In this document: one piece after another, positions 31,404 to 40,171 of the stretch | Layout: each line of letters opens with the position of its first letter | How positions within the stretch are numbered: position 1 is the stretch's first letter | Origin: an uncultured Clostridia bacterium | GTDB taxonomy: Bacteria > Bacillota > Clostridia > Oscillospirales > Acutalibacteraceae | DNA length: 64,000 nucleotides | Assembly (NCBI GenBank): GCA_946500295.1 | Contig: CAMMVF010000008.1 | Location: 21,326 to 85,325 of the forward strand | Reading direction: 5' to 3' | The notes under the pieces: generated by a model | What the model was told of the DNA's origin: nothing | The model's database searches: none | Seen by the model: only the letters and a program-made list of their open reading frames with translations | Translations under genes and position numbers: made by a program

Positions 31404-32084
31404 TTATTTGCCCGAAATCCTTTTTCCCTTGAGTATAAAGAACAACCCAACAGAGAAAGAAATGAGGGATATTGCTACACAGATAAAAATCGGGATATCA
31501 CCGGTATTCATTGTAGCTTTTGAACCGCTTGTGCCCAAATTATTGCCTGCGCCATTGGTATCAAGACCATTTCCATTTCCTGTAGTTGTAATGGACGCAG
31601 GCTCGGTAGCAGGAGTAAGAGTTAGCTTCAGCGTAGCGTCAATCTCGTATTCCCAGGTTTCGCCGTTATCAGAAGTGTAGGGGAGAGTCACGACAAAATC
31701 CTCAGATTTATCCGCAACAGTGTCTGGTACAGTTGTACAGGATAAAACATATACTCCCTGCATTTCAGCAGGTATAGTTATACTCGTTTTGCCATTTTCG
31801 TCAGTGAGTGGCATATTGGTTTTTACAAGAGAATTTGTATTTACATCGGCTATATCGGGAATATCTGTTAAATCCGAGCCGTAGAAATACAACGTATATC
31901 CAACGCCGGCAATAGGGTTATACTCTGCATCGGCGGCGGTAACTGAAAATTCAACGTCTCGGGTTGCATCGACCAAATATTCCGCAACTGCTGAGCTTGA
32001 AAATATAGAGCTGATTAACAGCAGAACTATCGTCATAGCAGTAAAAATAAATCGTTTAGCCTTTATCGCTGTTTTCGCTTTCAT
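31404..32084 (-). CDS. Small cell-wall protein with pilin-like domain, 226 aa
   Basis: ATG 32084 with AAAGGAG upstream. Signal peptide (residues about 10-32), then a Cna-B-like beta domain (TLYFYGSD, MPLTDENGKTSITIPAEMQGVYVL). The C-terminus has NTGD, a membrane helix (IPIFICVAISLISFSVGLF) and a KGKR tail, a degenerate LPXTG sorting signal without the usual Leu-Pro. Probably a minor or basal pilin. Its start lies inside the sortase gene. Confidence 0.75.
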   Translation of the reverse strand: MKAKTAIKAKRFIFTAMTIVLLLISSIFSSSAVAEYLVDATRDVEFSVTAADAEYNPIAGVGYTLYFYGSDLTDIPDIADVNTNSLVKTNMPLTDENGKTSITIPAEMQGVYVLSCTTVPDTVADKSEDFVVTLPYTSDNGETWEYEIDATLKLTLTPATEPASITTTGNGNGLDTNGAGNNLGTSGSKATMNTGDIPIFICVAISLISFSVGLFFILKGKRISGK

Positions 32085-32928
32085 TGGCGTTTTTCTCCTT
32101 TCTTGATTTTTTATATCGTACAGTAAAGATGAAAATACCAGCGGCAAACACTAATGCTATAGCAATGATTAATATAAGTTGATGGATGGAAGCTTGGTCT
32201 GTGCTGATATTTTCTTTAAAGTCAGACTTATTGTCGTCCGTGGTGATATTCTCAATTCCGGCTTCTGTAGATAGTTCTTCCGTGAGCGCTTGACCTGTGA
32301 CGACCAAGCGCTCGTTACCAAGTCCCTGCACGCAGGTTACTAGCGACACCAGATCCTTGCCCTGCACAATATTTATCAACTCGGTATCTGTTGCAGCTAC
32401 CTTTTTTACGGATATGACCTCATACGTTCGAGCTGTATTCTGGACGGTGATATAAAATTTATCACCGTTTTTCATATCCTGTATATTGTCAAACATTGCA
32501 TAGGATAAGCCCGTATGACCGACAAGAACACAATGCGTACTCTCACCGCCGATGGGGAGCGATGTTTCCTCCATGTGCCCAATGCCTTTAGTCAGTACCT
32601 CGTCGCTTGTTCCATGGTAAATAGGAAGATTTATATTTTGCTCGGGAATGGATATATAACCCATTTCTCCCTGAGCGCCATAATAAAGCAAATCGTAGTA
32701 ATTTCCTTTATCATCGCTGTCTAAACCGGTTGATATATATTCATTGTATCTTTTTGCTTCCTCTAAATCCTCAGCAAGTTCATCGTTATCTGTATTATCT
32801 ATGATTTGCTCATACTCTGAAATTGTCTTGCTAAAATTTTCAGATTGAAGCTTCGTGATAATAAACGGAGACAGGGCAATAAGCAGCCCTATAGTAATTA
32901 TTACTGCACCGATTACTTTACGGCGCAT
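32056..32928 (-). CDS. Class C (pilin) sortase, 290 aa
   Basis: Transpeptidase that polymerises pilins and links them to the wall. N- and C-terminal membrane helices as in class C sortases. Catalytic His in LVGHTGL (about residue 134), Cys in LVTC (about 197) and Arg in GNERLVV (about 205). The usual TPYGxNxHR after the Cys is replaced by VQGLGNER, an atypical active-site strand. Sits between the pilin and the minor protein. Confidence 0.9.
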   Translation of the reverse strand: MRRKVIGAVIITIGLLIALSPFIITKLQSENFSKTISEYEQIIDNTDNDELAEDLEEAKRYNEYISTGLDSDDKGNYYDLLYYGAQGEMGYISIPEQNINLPIYHGTSDEVLTKGIGHMEETSLPIGGESTHCVLVGHTGLSYAMFDNIQDMKNGDKFYITVQNTARTYEVISVKKVAATDTELINIVQGKDLVSLVTCVQGLGNERLVVTGQALTEELSTEAGIENITTDDNKSDFKENISTDQASIHQLILIIAIALVFAAGIFIFTVRYKKSRKEKNANESENSDKG

Positions 32929-34835
32929 TTTTTACCCTTCTTTTTGATAATGAAAAATGCTCCAATTCCAATTACGGCAATTCCCAAAGCAGAAAGGAAA
33001 ATAGCTGTGTAAGCTCCGGTATTGGGGAATATAGGAGTAGAGGTATCTACTACATTAACATTAACTCCCTCTGTATAGTTATGTGAGGTCGCATTTACTA
33101 CAATCTCAAAGGGTTCTTTGAGAAGACTGTAGCCGCTTGGCGACTTAGTTTCAGCAACATAATATGTTGTTTCGCCGTCGGCAGACTCCATACCGTTCTC
33201 GCCGTACTTTAATCCCAATATTGTAGTCATGCCGTTGAAGCCTGAAACCACGGTTGCGCTTGCGTTTGAAGCTTCGGACATATAGTACTTACCGTCCTCG
33301 CCAAGAACAAACTTAATCGGGTTTGTATTGGCCTTGGCGTCCTCCATAGTGCGGTATACGCTGAACTCTGCTCCGCTGAGAGGATTGCCGCTGATATCTG
33401 ACTTAAACCAGCTGTAGCCGCCTGTGTGTACCTCAGGCTTCTCTGTAATTTTCTCGTATGTGCTGTCGGTGTTGACATCATTGGTGTAGACAAGCTTTGC
33501 CTCGTTGGGGTTGTCGCCGCCGATGATTGCATTTTCGTTGAGCGTGGTTGTAATGATCACATCGCATGTCTCGTGTCCTGAGAGGGTGCTCTTGTTTGTA
33601 ATATCAACAGTTATAACTGTTGCGCCGTCCTCGCTCGGCTCGGTGGCCACTGTGTAGTCATTTTCTGATATCGGATTTCCATCAACTTCGACCTTGATTT
33701 CAATGCTCTCGTATGTAAGTCCCTTGCTGAGTGTGTCGATTATTTTGTATGTATCGAGCTTAGATACAACCTCGGGAATATCGGCTGAAACCTTCCAGTA
33801 GACTGTCTTGTTTATATCCTGTGTGACGTCCTGCATCCAGTTTGTCTTATCAGTTGATACGGACTTTTCTACCTCTACGGTCTCGTTGGTGACCTCGAGG
33901 GTATTGTTTGCGGCGGGTGTTGTATCTTTAAAATTGTCGGAATCGTAGGTGACTGTTCCGTCAGCGCCTACAGTGAACTCATAATATACTGTGCTGTCAA
34001 CAATGTACTGCTTGTCCTCGGCCGATACTTCCTTAAAGCGATATGAACGGTCAGTTGCGAGGTGAGCGATTGTGAACTTGCCGTTTTCTCCGGTCGTCCA
34101 GGTTGCTCCTGCAGGAGTTGTGCCGCCTGTAGTTCCTGTGCTGCCAGAAGTACCAACTGCTGTCCAAGCGCCGTTAGCATTATCGGCTGTAACAATCTTT
34201 TCCTCGAGGACGAAGCTGAAGCCGCCGAGCGCTGCGCCGCTGTCTGCATCAGTCTTGAGCAAGGTGATGTCGGCATATTTTGTCTCGTTTTTCGGCTGGA
34301 CAGTAACGTCATACATCCACTTTGTACCATCTGCTGAGGTTGTTGGAACGGATACAACGAAATCTGCGGTTTTCAATCTAACCTGCGAAGGGGAGAAAGT
34401 CTCGCGCACAAGGTAAATGCCAAGCGGCAAATCTGAAAGCTTCAAATAACCGTTTTCATCGCTGACTGCTGAAAACGTCTTGGAAGCGGGAACATCATCA
34501 ATCATGCTTCCTGCTTCTGCCGGCGTCGGAAGCTCCTTACCGGCGTAAGTATAAAGACCGTTAAGGTCAGTTATCTGATATGCCGTGAACTCTACACCCT
34601 CAAGTGGCGTTGCGCCGTTCGGAACAGCCTTAGCTGTGCCGTTGCCCTTTGTAGTGGCGGCAGATATATCTGACATCTCGAACTTATAAAACTCAATGCT
34701 GCCAAATTTAGAGCTGTCAATATGATACGGATTGACTGCGCTTGCAGACACAATCCCTACACAGCCCATAGATAACAAAATTGCCAAAACCATAAACAAA
34801 GATAAAAATTTCTTACCTGAAAAGTTCTTAGTCAT
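32913..34835 (-). CDS. Major pilin (SpaA/FimA type), 640 aa
   Basis: Signal peptide (residues 1-34), then Cna-B-type domains able to form Lys-Asn isopeptide bonds. The pilin motif is MYDVTVQPKNETK near residue 175, whose Lys would be used for polymerisation. E-box motifs are YLVRETFSPS (about 145) and YYVAETKSPSGY (about 580). The sorting signal is IFPNTGA followed by a membrane helix and KKKGKK. Start overlaps the sortase-side frame by 16 bp at the other end and the adhesin stop by 8 bp. Confidence 0.92.
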   Translation of the reverse strand: MTKNFSGKKFLSLFMVLAILLSMGCVGIVSASAVNPYHIDSSKFGSIEFYKFEMSDISAATTKGNGTAKAVPNGATPLEGVEFTAYQITDLNGLYTYAGKELPTPAEAGSMIDDVPASKTFSAVSDENGYLKLSDLPLGIYLVRETFSPSQVRLKTADFVVSVPTTSADGTKWMYDVTVQPKNETKYADITLLKTDADSGAALGGFSFVLEEKIVTADNANGAWTAVGTSGSTGTTGGTTPAGATWTTGENGKFTIAHLATDRSYRFKEVSAEDKQYIVDSTVYYEFTVGADGTVTYDSDNFKDTTPAANNTLEVTNETVEVEKSVSTDKTNWMQDVTQDINKTVYWKVSADIPEVVSKLDTYKIIDTLSKGLTYESIEIKVEVDGNPISENDYTVATEPSEDGATVITVDITNKSTLSGHETCDVIITTTLNENAIIGGDNPNEAKLVYTNDVNTDSTYEKITEKPEVHTGGYSWFKSDISGNPLSGAEFSVYRTMEDAKANTNPIKFVLGEDGKYYMSEASNASATVVSGFNGMTTILGLKYGENGMESADGETTYYVAETKSPSGYSLLKEPFEIVVNATSHNYTEGVNVNVVDTSTPIFPNTGAYTAIFLSALGIAVIGIGAFFIIKKKGKKCAVK

Positions 34836-37800
34836 TTCCGGAACATCCTTTCTTTTTTCTTTTTATATTTATAAATAACAGTGCTGCGCCCAGAATTATC
34901 ACTGCTGCGCCAACTGTAAACCAAATAATACGTTCTATGCCGCCCGCATTGGGAAATTGGGGCGTCGGACTGTTCGGAATATTGACAGCTTTAACCGTCT
35001 CATCGTCTGCATTGACCGCGGATATTATATCGGTGAGCTCGCCGCCGCCATAGTAATAGCGTGTGCCGTCTTTATCGACCACTACCTCAACAACATCGAT
35101 CAGGAGTTGATATCCGTTTACGGTTTTCAATTCGCTGAGATAGTAAGTGCCGTAGCGGATATCATTAAACTCTACAAACCCGTTTTCATCGGTAGTAAGC
35201 TCGCCGTATGCTGTGCCGTTGACGTCTACTGCTTCGCTTGTACACTCTTTGTCGTTGTACAAGCCAAACACAACGCCCTCAAGCGGTTCGCCCTTATCAT
35301 CGGTCTTGACAACATAAATATCGCCCTTTCCGATGATGGTAACGGTCTGACCGCCATCGTCTATATCACGGTGATATGCTATCGTGAGATCCTTGTACTT
35401 CAAGTCCTCAAATACAACTACATCGGTATCAACCAGTGCTGAACTGTCGAATGTAAATTCCATCTCAACAGTCATGCTCTCGGCAGTTGCCTCAAAGGTC
35501 TTTGAAGCTGTTACAGTCTTCCCGTCAATCAGAAGCTCAGCGCCTGTGGACTTGTCCATTAGCACACCGTCAACTGTATAGCTCTCGCCGACAATTAAGC
35601 CTGTAAGCTCTACTTTATCGACTATTGTCGTTGTATCTCCGGCATAGCCCTCATGATTACCTGTCTCCTTATCTGTCGCAGTTGTGCTGACAGAGGGATT
35701 TTTGAAGGTAACTGTCTGACCGCCGTCGTTAATATCAGCATGAGAAGCTATCTCCTGACTGTTATAAAGCAAAGTCTCAAATACAACCACAGACTTGTCC
35801 TGCAGGGCAGATGAGTCAAAGGTAAACTCCATGTCAATGCTGCCGTTGGCAGTTGTTGGTGTAAACGTCTTGGCAGCTGTTACTGTTTCGCCGTTTACAA
35901 CCAGCGGCTCACCTGTGGTCTTATCCATAAGAACACCGCTTATGGTGTGCTCTTTGCCGACGAGCAATCCACTGTATTTTACAGTATCTATGATGGTTGA
36001 CTGCTCACTTACGTATGCAAAGCTGCCGCCGGTTACGCTGTCCTTAGCTGTTGTGCCTATGGTCGGGTTTTTATAGCTTACTGTCTGACCCTCATCGTTT
36101 ATATCCTCGTGAGCTGCCATTAGGATATCGCCATAGTACAGCTGCTCGAATACAACCACCGACTTGCCGTCAAGGTCAGTCGCATTAAGATTGTACTCAA
36201 CATCAACCGTTCCGCTTGATGAATCCGGTGTAAAGGTCATTTCAGCAGTAACCTCATTGCCGGCAACTACCAAAGCTTCGCCTGTAGCCTTATCCATAAG
36301 TGTACCCTTGATTGTAAGCTCTACGCCGGGGATTACATTCTCATATGCAACAGTATCAACTACAACTGCGTTTTCTACAGCGTAGCCTACCTGAGTCTGA
36401 GAATCCTTATCCTTGGCTGTGGTGGTTATGACAGGTTCAAGATAGCCTACAGTCTGGTCGGGATCGTTGTAATCCCGATGATTGGCTACTATTGTATCCT
36501 TACTGCCATTGTTGTAATACATAGTCTCGAACACTACAACGTCAACGCCCTTGAGGTCGCTGGAATCAAATTCAAACACTACATTCTCAGTACCGCTTGA
36601 GGAATTGGGAACGAACGTGGTTTCTGCTGTTACTTGCTCGCCATCTACAAGCAGTACTTTTCTGTTATTTGCATCATACAATGTGCCTCTGATTGTAAGC
36701 TCTACGCCGGGGATTACATTCTCGTATGATACGGTATCGACAATCGTTGTTTTCTCGCCGACATAAGCAGTGTTTGAATCAGTCGATGTGTCTCTGGCTT
36801 TTGTTGTTATGCTGGGGCTGACAAAGTTTATTGTCTGACCCTCGTCGTTGATATCTGCATGGGAAGCTATTTCCTTATCGCCGTAATACAGATATTCATA
36901 CCATACATATGATTTACCTGATACAGACTGTTTGCTTATATCAAACGAACAGCTGGCATAGTTTCCTGAAAAGCTTGAGCTTTTAGCGGTTAATGTTCTT
37001 GTGTTGGAATACACTGCTTCGCCTGTAGATTTATCCACAAGAACACTCTTAAGCGTATATTCACGATTGGGAATGAGATTGCTAAAGGTTACGTCATCTC
37101 TTATGTGTATATAAGGCGAGCTGCCGCTGGTAACAGCATAACCGGTGTTAGTGCCCCACTCATCCTGCCATGCTCTGGTGCTCAGCGAGGGGTCGGCAAA
37201 GGTTACTGTCTGTCCCTCATCGTTGATGTTGGTGTGTGAAGCAATCAGAGTGCTGCCGGAATAAAGTCTCTCATAGACAACCACAGATTTGCCCTTGAGG
37301 CTGGTGGAATCAAGGTTGAACTCAACATCTACAGTTCCGTTGGCGGCTGTAGGTGTGAAGCTCCTTGTGGCGGTTACGGTTTTGCCGTTTACCGTCAGCT
37401 CCTTGCCTGTGGATTTATCCATCAAAACACCCTCAAGGGTGTACTGTGTGCTGGACTGTAAGCCCTGATATGTAACAGTATCGACAATCTCTGTCTGCTC
37501 ATCTACATAATCGGACTTTACGCCTGTTGAAAACTTAGCCTGAGTCCCGATAGCCACATCGGCAAAGGTTACCGTCTGACCCTTGTCGTTGATGTCAGCG
37601 TGTGAGATTACCTCCTTGCCGTTGAGGTAGAGATACTCAAACACAACAACGGACTTGCCGACAAGCGCTGATGAATTGAAGGTAAATTCCATATCCACAG
37701 AGCCTGACATAGCCGTTGGAGTAAAGGTCTTAGTCGCGGTTACGGTTTTACCGTTCACCGTCAGCTCCTTGCCCGTGGATTTATCCATCAAAACACCCTC

Positions 37801-39804
37801 AAGGGTGTATTCCTCACCAACAGTCAAGCCGTTGTATGAAACTGTATCGACTATTGTTGTGCTGGAGCTGACAAAGCCCGAGCTGCTTCCCGTGGCTTTA
37901 TCCTTAGCTGTGGTTTTCAGCTCTAAGTCGGGGCTGTTGGGGATTGTTGGGGCGTTGTAGGTGGAAACTGTTATTGCATCTCCCTCATCTGTTATATGCC
38001 TGATGAAGTAGTTATTGCTCTCGTTTATCTTGTAACCCTCGGGTGCTTTTGTCTCTTGGATTACAACTGTACCGAGAGGAAAAACTATAACTTTTTCCCC
38101 TGCTTCATTCTCTTGATAATAGAACTCGTCACCGGAGACAAAGTATTTGTAATTCCCGTCACTATCCTTCTCGTCACTTAAACTAGCATATCCATCCTCA
38201 TCCGTCCTAAACACCCAAGACCTCGACTCTACACCGTTCTCAACAGCTTCCTCTATCTCAGCCTTTGTGTCGTAGAATCCCTTGTAGTAGCTGATGGTAA
38301 ATTCAGCATTTTCAAGAGGCTCTCCGTTTTCATCAACTTTGTTCAAAAGGATAGCTACCGGGTCATTCTGAGGAGTTTCTAAATGGGTGGCGGTGAAGAT
38401 ATCAGTTCCCTTTTGGGTGTTCTCGCCGGAATCCGTAAACTTAATGGGAGTAGTATTAAGAGCATAGCCGGGAGGAGCTACGTCCTCCTTGGCGTAGTAT
38501 GTGCCAACCGGAACAGTGCCGCCGTTGCCGTTGTTCATGATTCCACGTCCGTTTTCATCCGTCACAATCGTGCCGATTCTGTTTGTGCATTTGGAATCGG
38601 TGAAAATTCCATATTTTGCACCCGCCAGAGTGTAGCAATCGCTGCCGGCGGTCAGCTCGGGGTTAGCTGAGGATTTGCGGACCTGTAAAAGTATGCTCTT
38701 TACAGACGCTCCAATATTTGTTCTGGAAAGAGTGGGAGCAAAGGTGGCGTAGCCGGCAACCACTACCTGACCGGGAGAGAGCTTAAAGGAGGAGAATACC
38801 TTCATTGAGGATTTCTTTCCCTCAAGTCCTGAAATGCTCTTGTCTACTGTCAGGGCAGTGCTTTCGGAAAACTGCTCATTGGGAGAAGATACCTTAATAG
38901 TCGCTTTTCCGCCTGAGCGTTTCACGCTGTCAATCTTGACCACGCTGCTGCCTGTAATGCGGTAATCGTAGGTTATGCCGTCAACCTCTTTAGCCGTGAT
39001 AGTTCCCTCGTACCTTTTTGTCTGGTCGTTCCACTTCATTGTGGTTTTGCCTGAGGTAAAGGGATTTTCGTTCATAGCTTTCATTCTGTTGATGATAAGG
39101 TCGTATGCGGCTTTGAATTGACTCGTCATTTCGGCAGCGCTTACACTGCCAACGGAATACGGTCTTACAGCGTCTCGGTAGCTTTGCTCACCCGACTTGA
39201 TACTGTAGGGATAGGTGTAGTTCCTTACGCCGCCTGTGATCTCCCAAACGATTGCCTGCGTAGCCATGAAAGATGCTACTCTTGAAGCTCTGCTCGTGTT
39301 GAGTGTCTGCTCGTCAGGGTAATCACCGCCGTAACCGCAGGCGATAACAAGGGAGATAGCGTCTCCTGCACCCATGGAATTGAGTGAATTTACATACCTC
39401 TTTGCCTCGCTTTGGGCATTATTAAGGTCTGACGACCATGAGCCGTCTGAACCTCCTGTTGACGGCAGGTCAATACAAAATCCGGCAAAATTGCCGCTTG
39501 ATGTACCTGTAATCTCGTGAAGCTTAAAGGCTCTGCCGTTGTATATGCCGTAAAAGGACGAATTAAGGCTTGCCGACTTCACTATTGTGTTATAGCTTCG
39601 TGCTGCCGTAAATGTTCCCAATGTAGTACCATCATCAAATCTTCCGCCTGAAATCTTAACATCGGATACAATACCGCCCGCAGCTGCTCTCGTTGCCATC
39701 TCTCCCGTACTTACCGCCCCTGCCGATATTACCCCCGACAGAACCAGCAGAAGAGAAAGAAATAGAGCTATTGGTTTTTTGATTGCTGTTGTTAGAGTCC
39801 TCAC
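34828..39804 (-). CDS. Giant thioester adhesin with seven VaFE-type repeats, 1658 aa
   Basis: Pilus-tip type adhesin. After the signal peptide, residues about 40-240 form a thioester domain: Cys in AGFCIDLP (about 110) and Gln in ATQAIVWEI (about 183) would form the internal thioester that binds host surfaces covalently. Two Cna-B domains follow, then seven VaFE repeats of about 120 residues (about 626-1493) with SVVVFE-type motifs and HADINDxGQTV ends; this class can form ester or isopeptide crosslinks. A last Cna-B domain precedes the sorting signal QFPNAGG, where Ala replaces the usual Thr, then a membrane helix and KRKKKG. Confidence 0.92.
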   Translation of the reverse strand: MRTLTTAIKKPIALFLSLLLVLSGVISAGAVSTGEMATRAAAGGIVSDVKISGGRFDDGTTLGTFTAARSYNTIVKSASLNSSFYGIYNGRAFKLHEITGTSSGNFAGFCIDLPSTGGSDGSWSSDLNNAQSEAKRYVNSLNSMGAGDAISLVIACGYGGDYPDEQTLNTSRASRVASFMATQAIVWEITGGVRNYTYPYSIKSGEQSYRDAVRPYSVGSVSAAEMTSQFKAAYDLIINRMKAMNENPFTSGKTTMKWNDQTKRYEGTITAKEVDGITYDYRITGSSVVKIDSVKRSGGKATIKVSSPNEQFSESTALTVDKSISGLEGKKSSMKVFSSFKLSPGQVVVAGYATFAPTLSRTNIGASVKSILLQVRKSSANPELTAGSDCYTLAGAKYGIFTDSKCTNRIGTIVTDENGRGIMNNGNGGTVPVGTYYAKEDVAPPGYALNTTPIKFTDSGENTQKGTDIFTATHLETPQNDPVAILLNKVDENGEPLENAEFTISYYKGFYDTKAEIEEAVENGVESRSWVFRTDEDGYASLSDEKDSDGNYKYFVSGDEFYYQENEAGEKVIVFPLGTVVIQETKAPEGYKINESNNYFIRHITDEGDAITVSTYNAPTIPNSPDLELKTTAKDKATGSSSGFVSSSTTIVDTVSYNGLTVGEEYTLEGVLMDKSTGKELTVNGKTVTATKTFTPTAMSGSVDMEFTFNSSALVGKSVVVFEYLYLNGKEVISHADINDKGQTVTFADVAIGTQAKFSTGVKSDYVDEQTEIVDTVTYQGLQSSTQYTLEGVLMDKSTGKELTVNGKTVTATRSFTPTAANGTVDVEFNLDSTSLKGKSVVVYERLYSGSTLIASHTNINDEGQTVTFADPSLSTRAWQDEWGTNTGYAVTSGSSPYIHIRDDVTFSNLIPNREYTLKSVLVDKSTGEAVYSNTRTLTAKSSSFSGNYASCSFDISKQSVSGKSYVWYEYLYYGDKEIASHADINDEGQTINFVSPSITTKARDTSTDSNTAYVGEKTTIVDTVSYENVIPGVELTIRGTLYDANNRKVLLVDGEQVTAETTFVPNSSSGTENVVFEFDSSDLKGVDVVVFETMYYNNGSKDTIVANHRDYNDPDQTVGYLEPVITTTAKDKDSQTQVGYAVENAVVVDTVAYENVIPGVELTIKGTLMDKATGEALVVAGNEVTAEMTFTPDSSSGTVDVEYNLNATDLDGKSVVVFEQLYYGDILMAAHEDINDEGQTVSYKNPTIGTTAKDSVTGGSFAYVSEQSTIIDTVKYSGLLVGKEHTISGVLMDKTTGEPLVVNGETVTAAKTFTPTTANGSIDMEFTFDSSALQDKSVVVFETLLYNSQEIASHADINDGGQTVTFKNPSVSTTATDKETGNHEGYAGDTTTIVDKVELTGLIVGESYTVDGVLMDKSTGAELLIDGKTVTASKTFEATAESMTVEMEFTFDSSALVDTDVVVFEDLKYKDLTIAYHRDIDDGGQTVTIIGKGDIYVVKTDDKGEPLEGVVFGLYNDKECTSEAVDVNGTAYGELTTDENGFVEFNDIRYGTYYLSELKTVNGYQLLIDVVEVVVDKDGTRYYYGGGELTDIISAVNADDETVKAVNIPNSPTPQFPNAGGIERIIWFTVGAAVIILGAALLFINIKRKKKGCSGND

Positions 39805-39971
39805 TCTAAATCATTCCTTTCTAAAATTATTTCCTGTTTGTTGCCGTCGTTTCCGGTGACGGCGGCTCTCGTGGATATTTCCTGTTGTCCCTGATGCCGA
39901 CAAAAAAACAGCGTCATGACAAATCCCACATTTACGCCTAAAATAAAGGCGAGTAAGCAGAAAACCCACAT
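39801..39971 (-). CDS. Small single-pass membrane protein, 56 aa
   Basis: ATG 39971 has a perfect AGGAGGTG site 6 bases upstream; the longer frame to 40043 overlaps the terminator region. One helix (VFCLLAFILGVNVGFVMTLFF), then a polar tail. First gene of the pilus operon, overlapping the adhesin start by 4 bp. Might assist surface assembly; function unknown. Confidence 0.7.
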   Translation of the reverse strand: MWVFCLLAFILGVNVGFVMTLFFCRHQGQQEISTRAAVTGNDGNKQEIILERNDLE

Positions 39972-40011
39972 GTATAACACCTCCTTGTTTTGTAGAATCA
40001 ATCTATATGAA

Positions 40012-40036
40012 AAGGCAGAGCTTTCGCCCTGCCTTG
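40012..40036. terminator. Hairpin of the AGGCAG family
   Basis: AAGGCAG and CTGCCTT arms with a short loop (40012-40036). This stem type recurs as terminator at 43530, 44955 and 52071. Confidence 0.55.
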
Positions 40037-40065
40037 TTAGCAACCTGTTTAATTTTGAGCATGAA

Positions 40066-40096
40066 AAAAGGGCGACGTCCGCAGACTTCGCCCTTT
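40066..40096 (-). terminator. Terminator of the Ig-repeat protein gene
   Basis: AAAGGGCGA and TTCGCCCTTT pair around an 11-base loop; on the minus strand the stem runs into TTTTTTC. Located 76 bases after the stop at 40172. Confidence 0.8.
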
Positions 40097-40171
40097 AGCG
40101 ATTTACAGCATACTTTTCCTAACAAAATTTGTATGCCGCTTATTTAATTGTATCAGTGTTTCTATATCGGT

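Noticed and set aside
35325..37925. Regular repeats of about 360 bp that could suggest a CRISPR or satellite
   Set aside because: They are the coding repeats of the seven VaFE domains; unit length is far too long for CRISPR and the protein frame is continuous.
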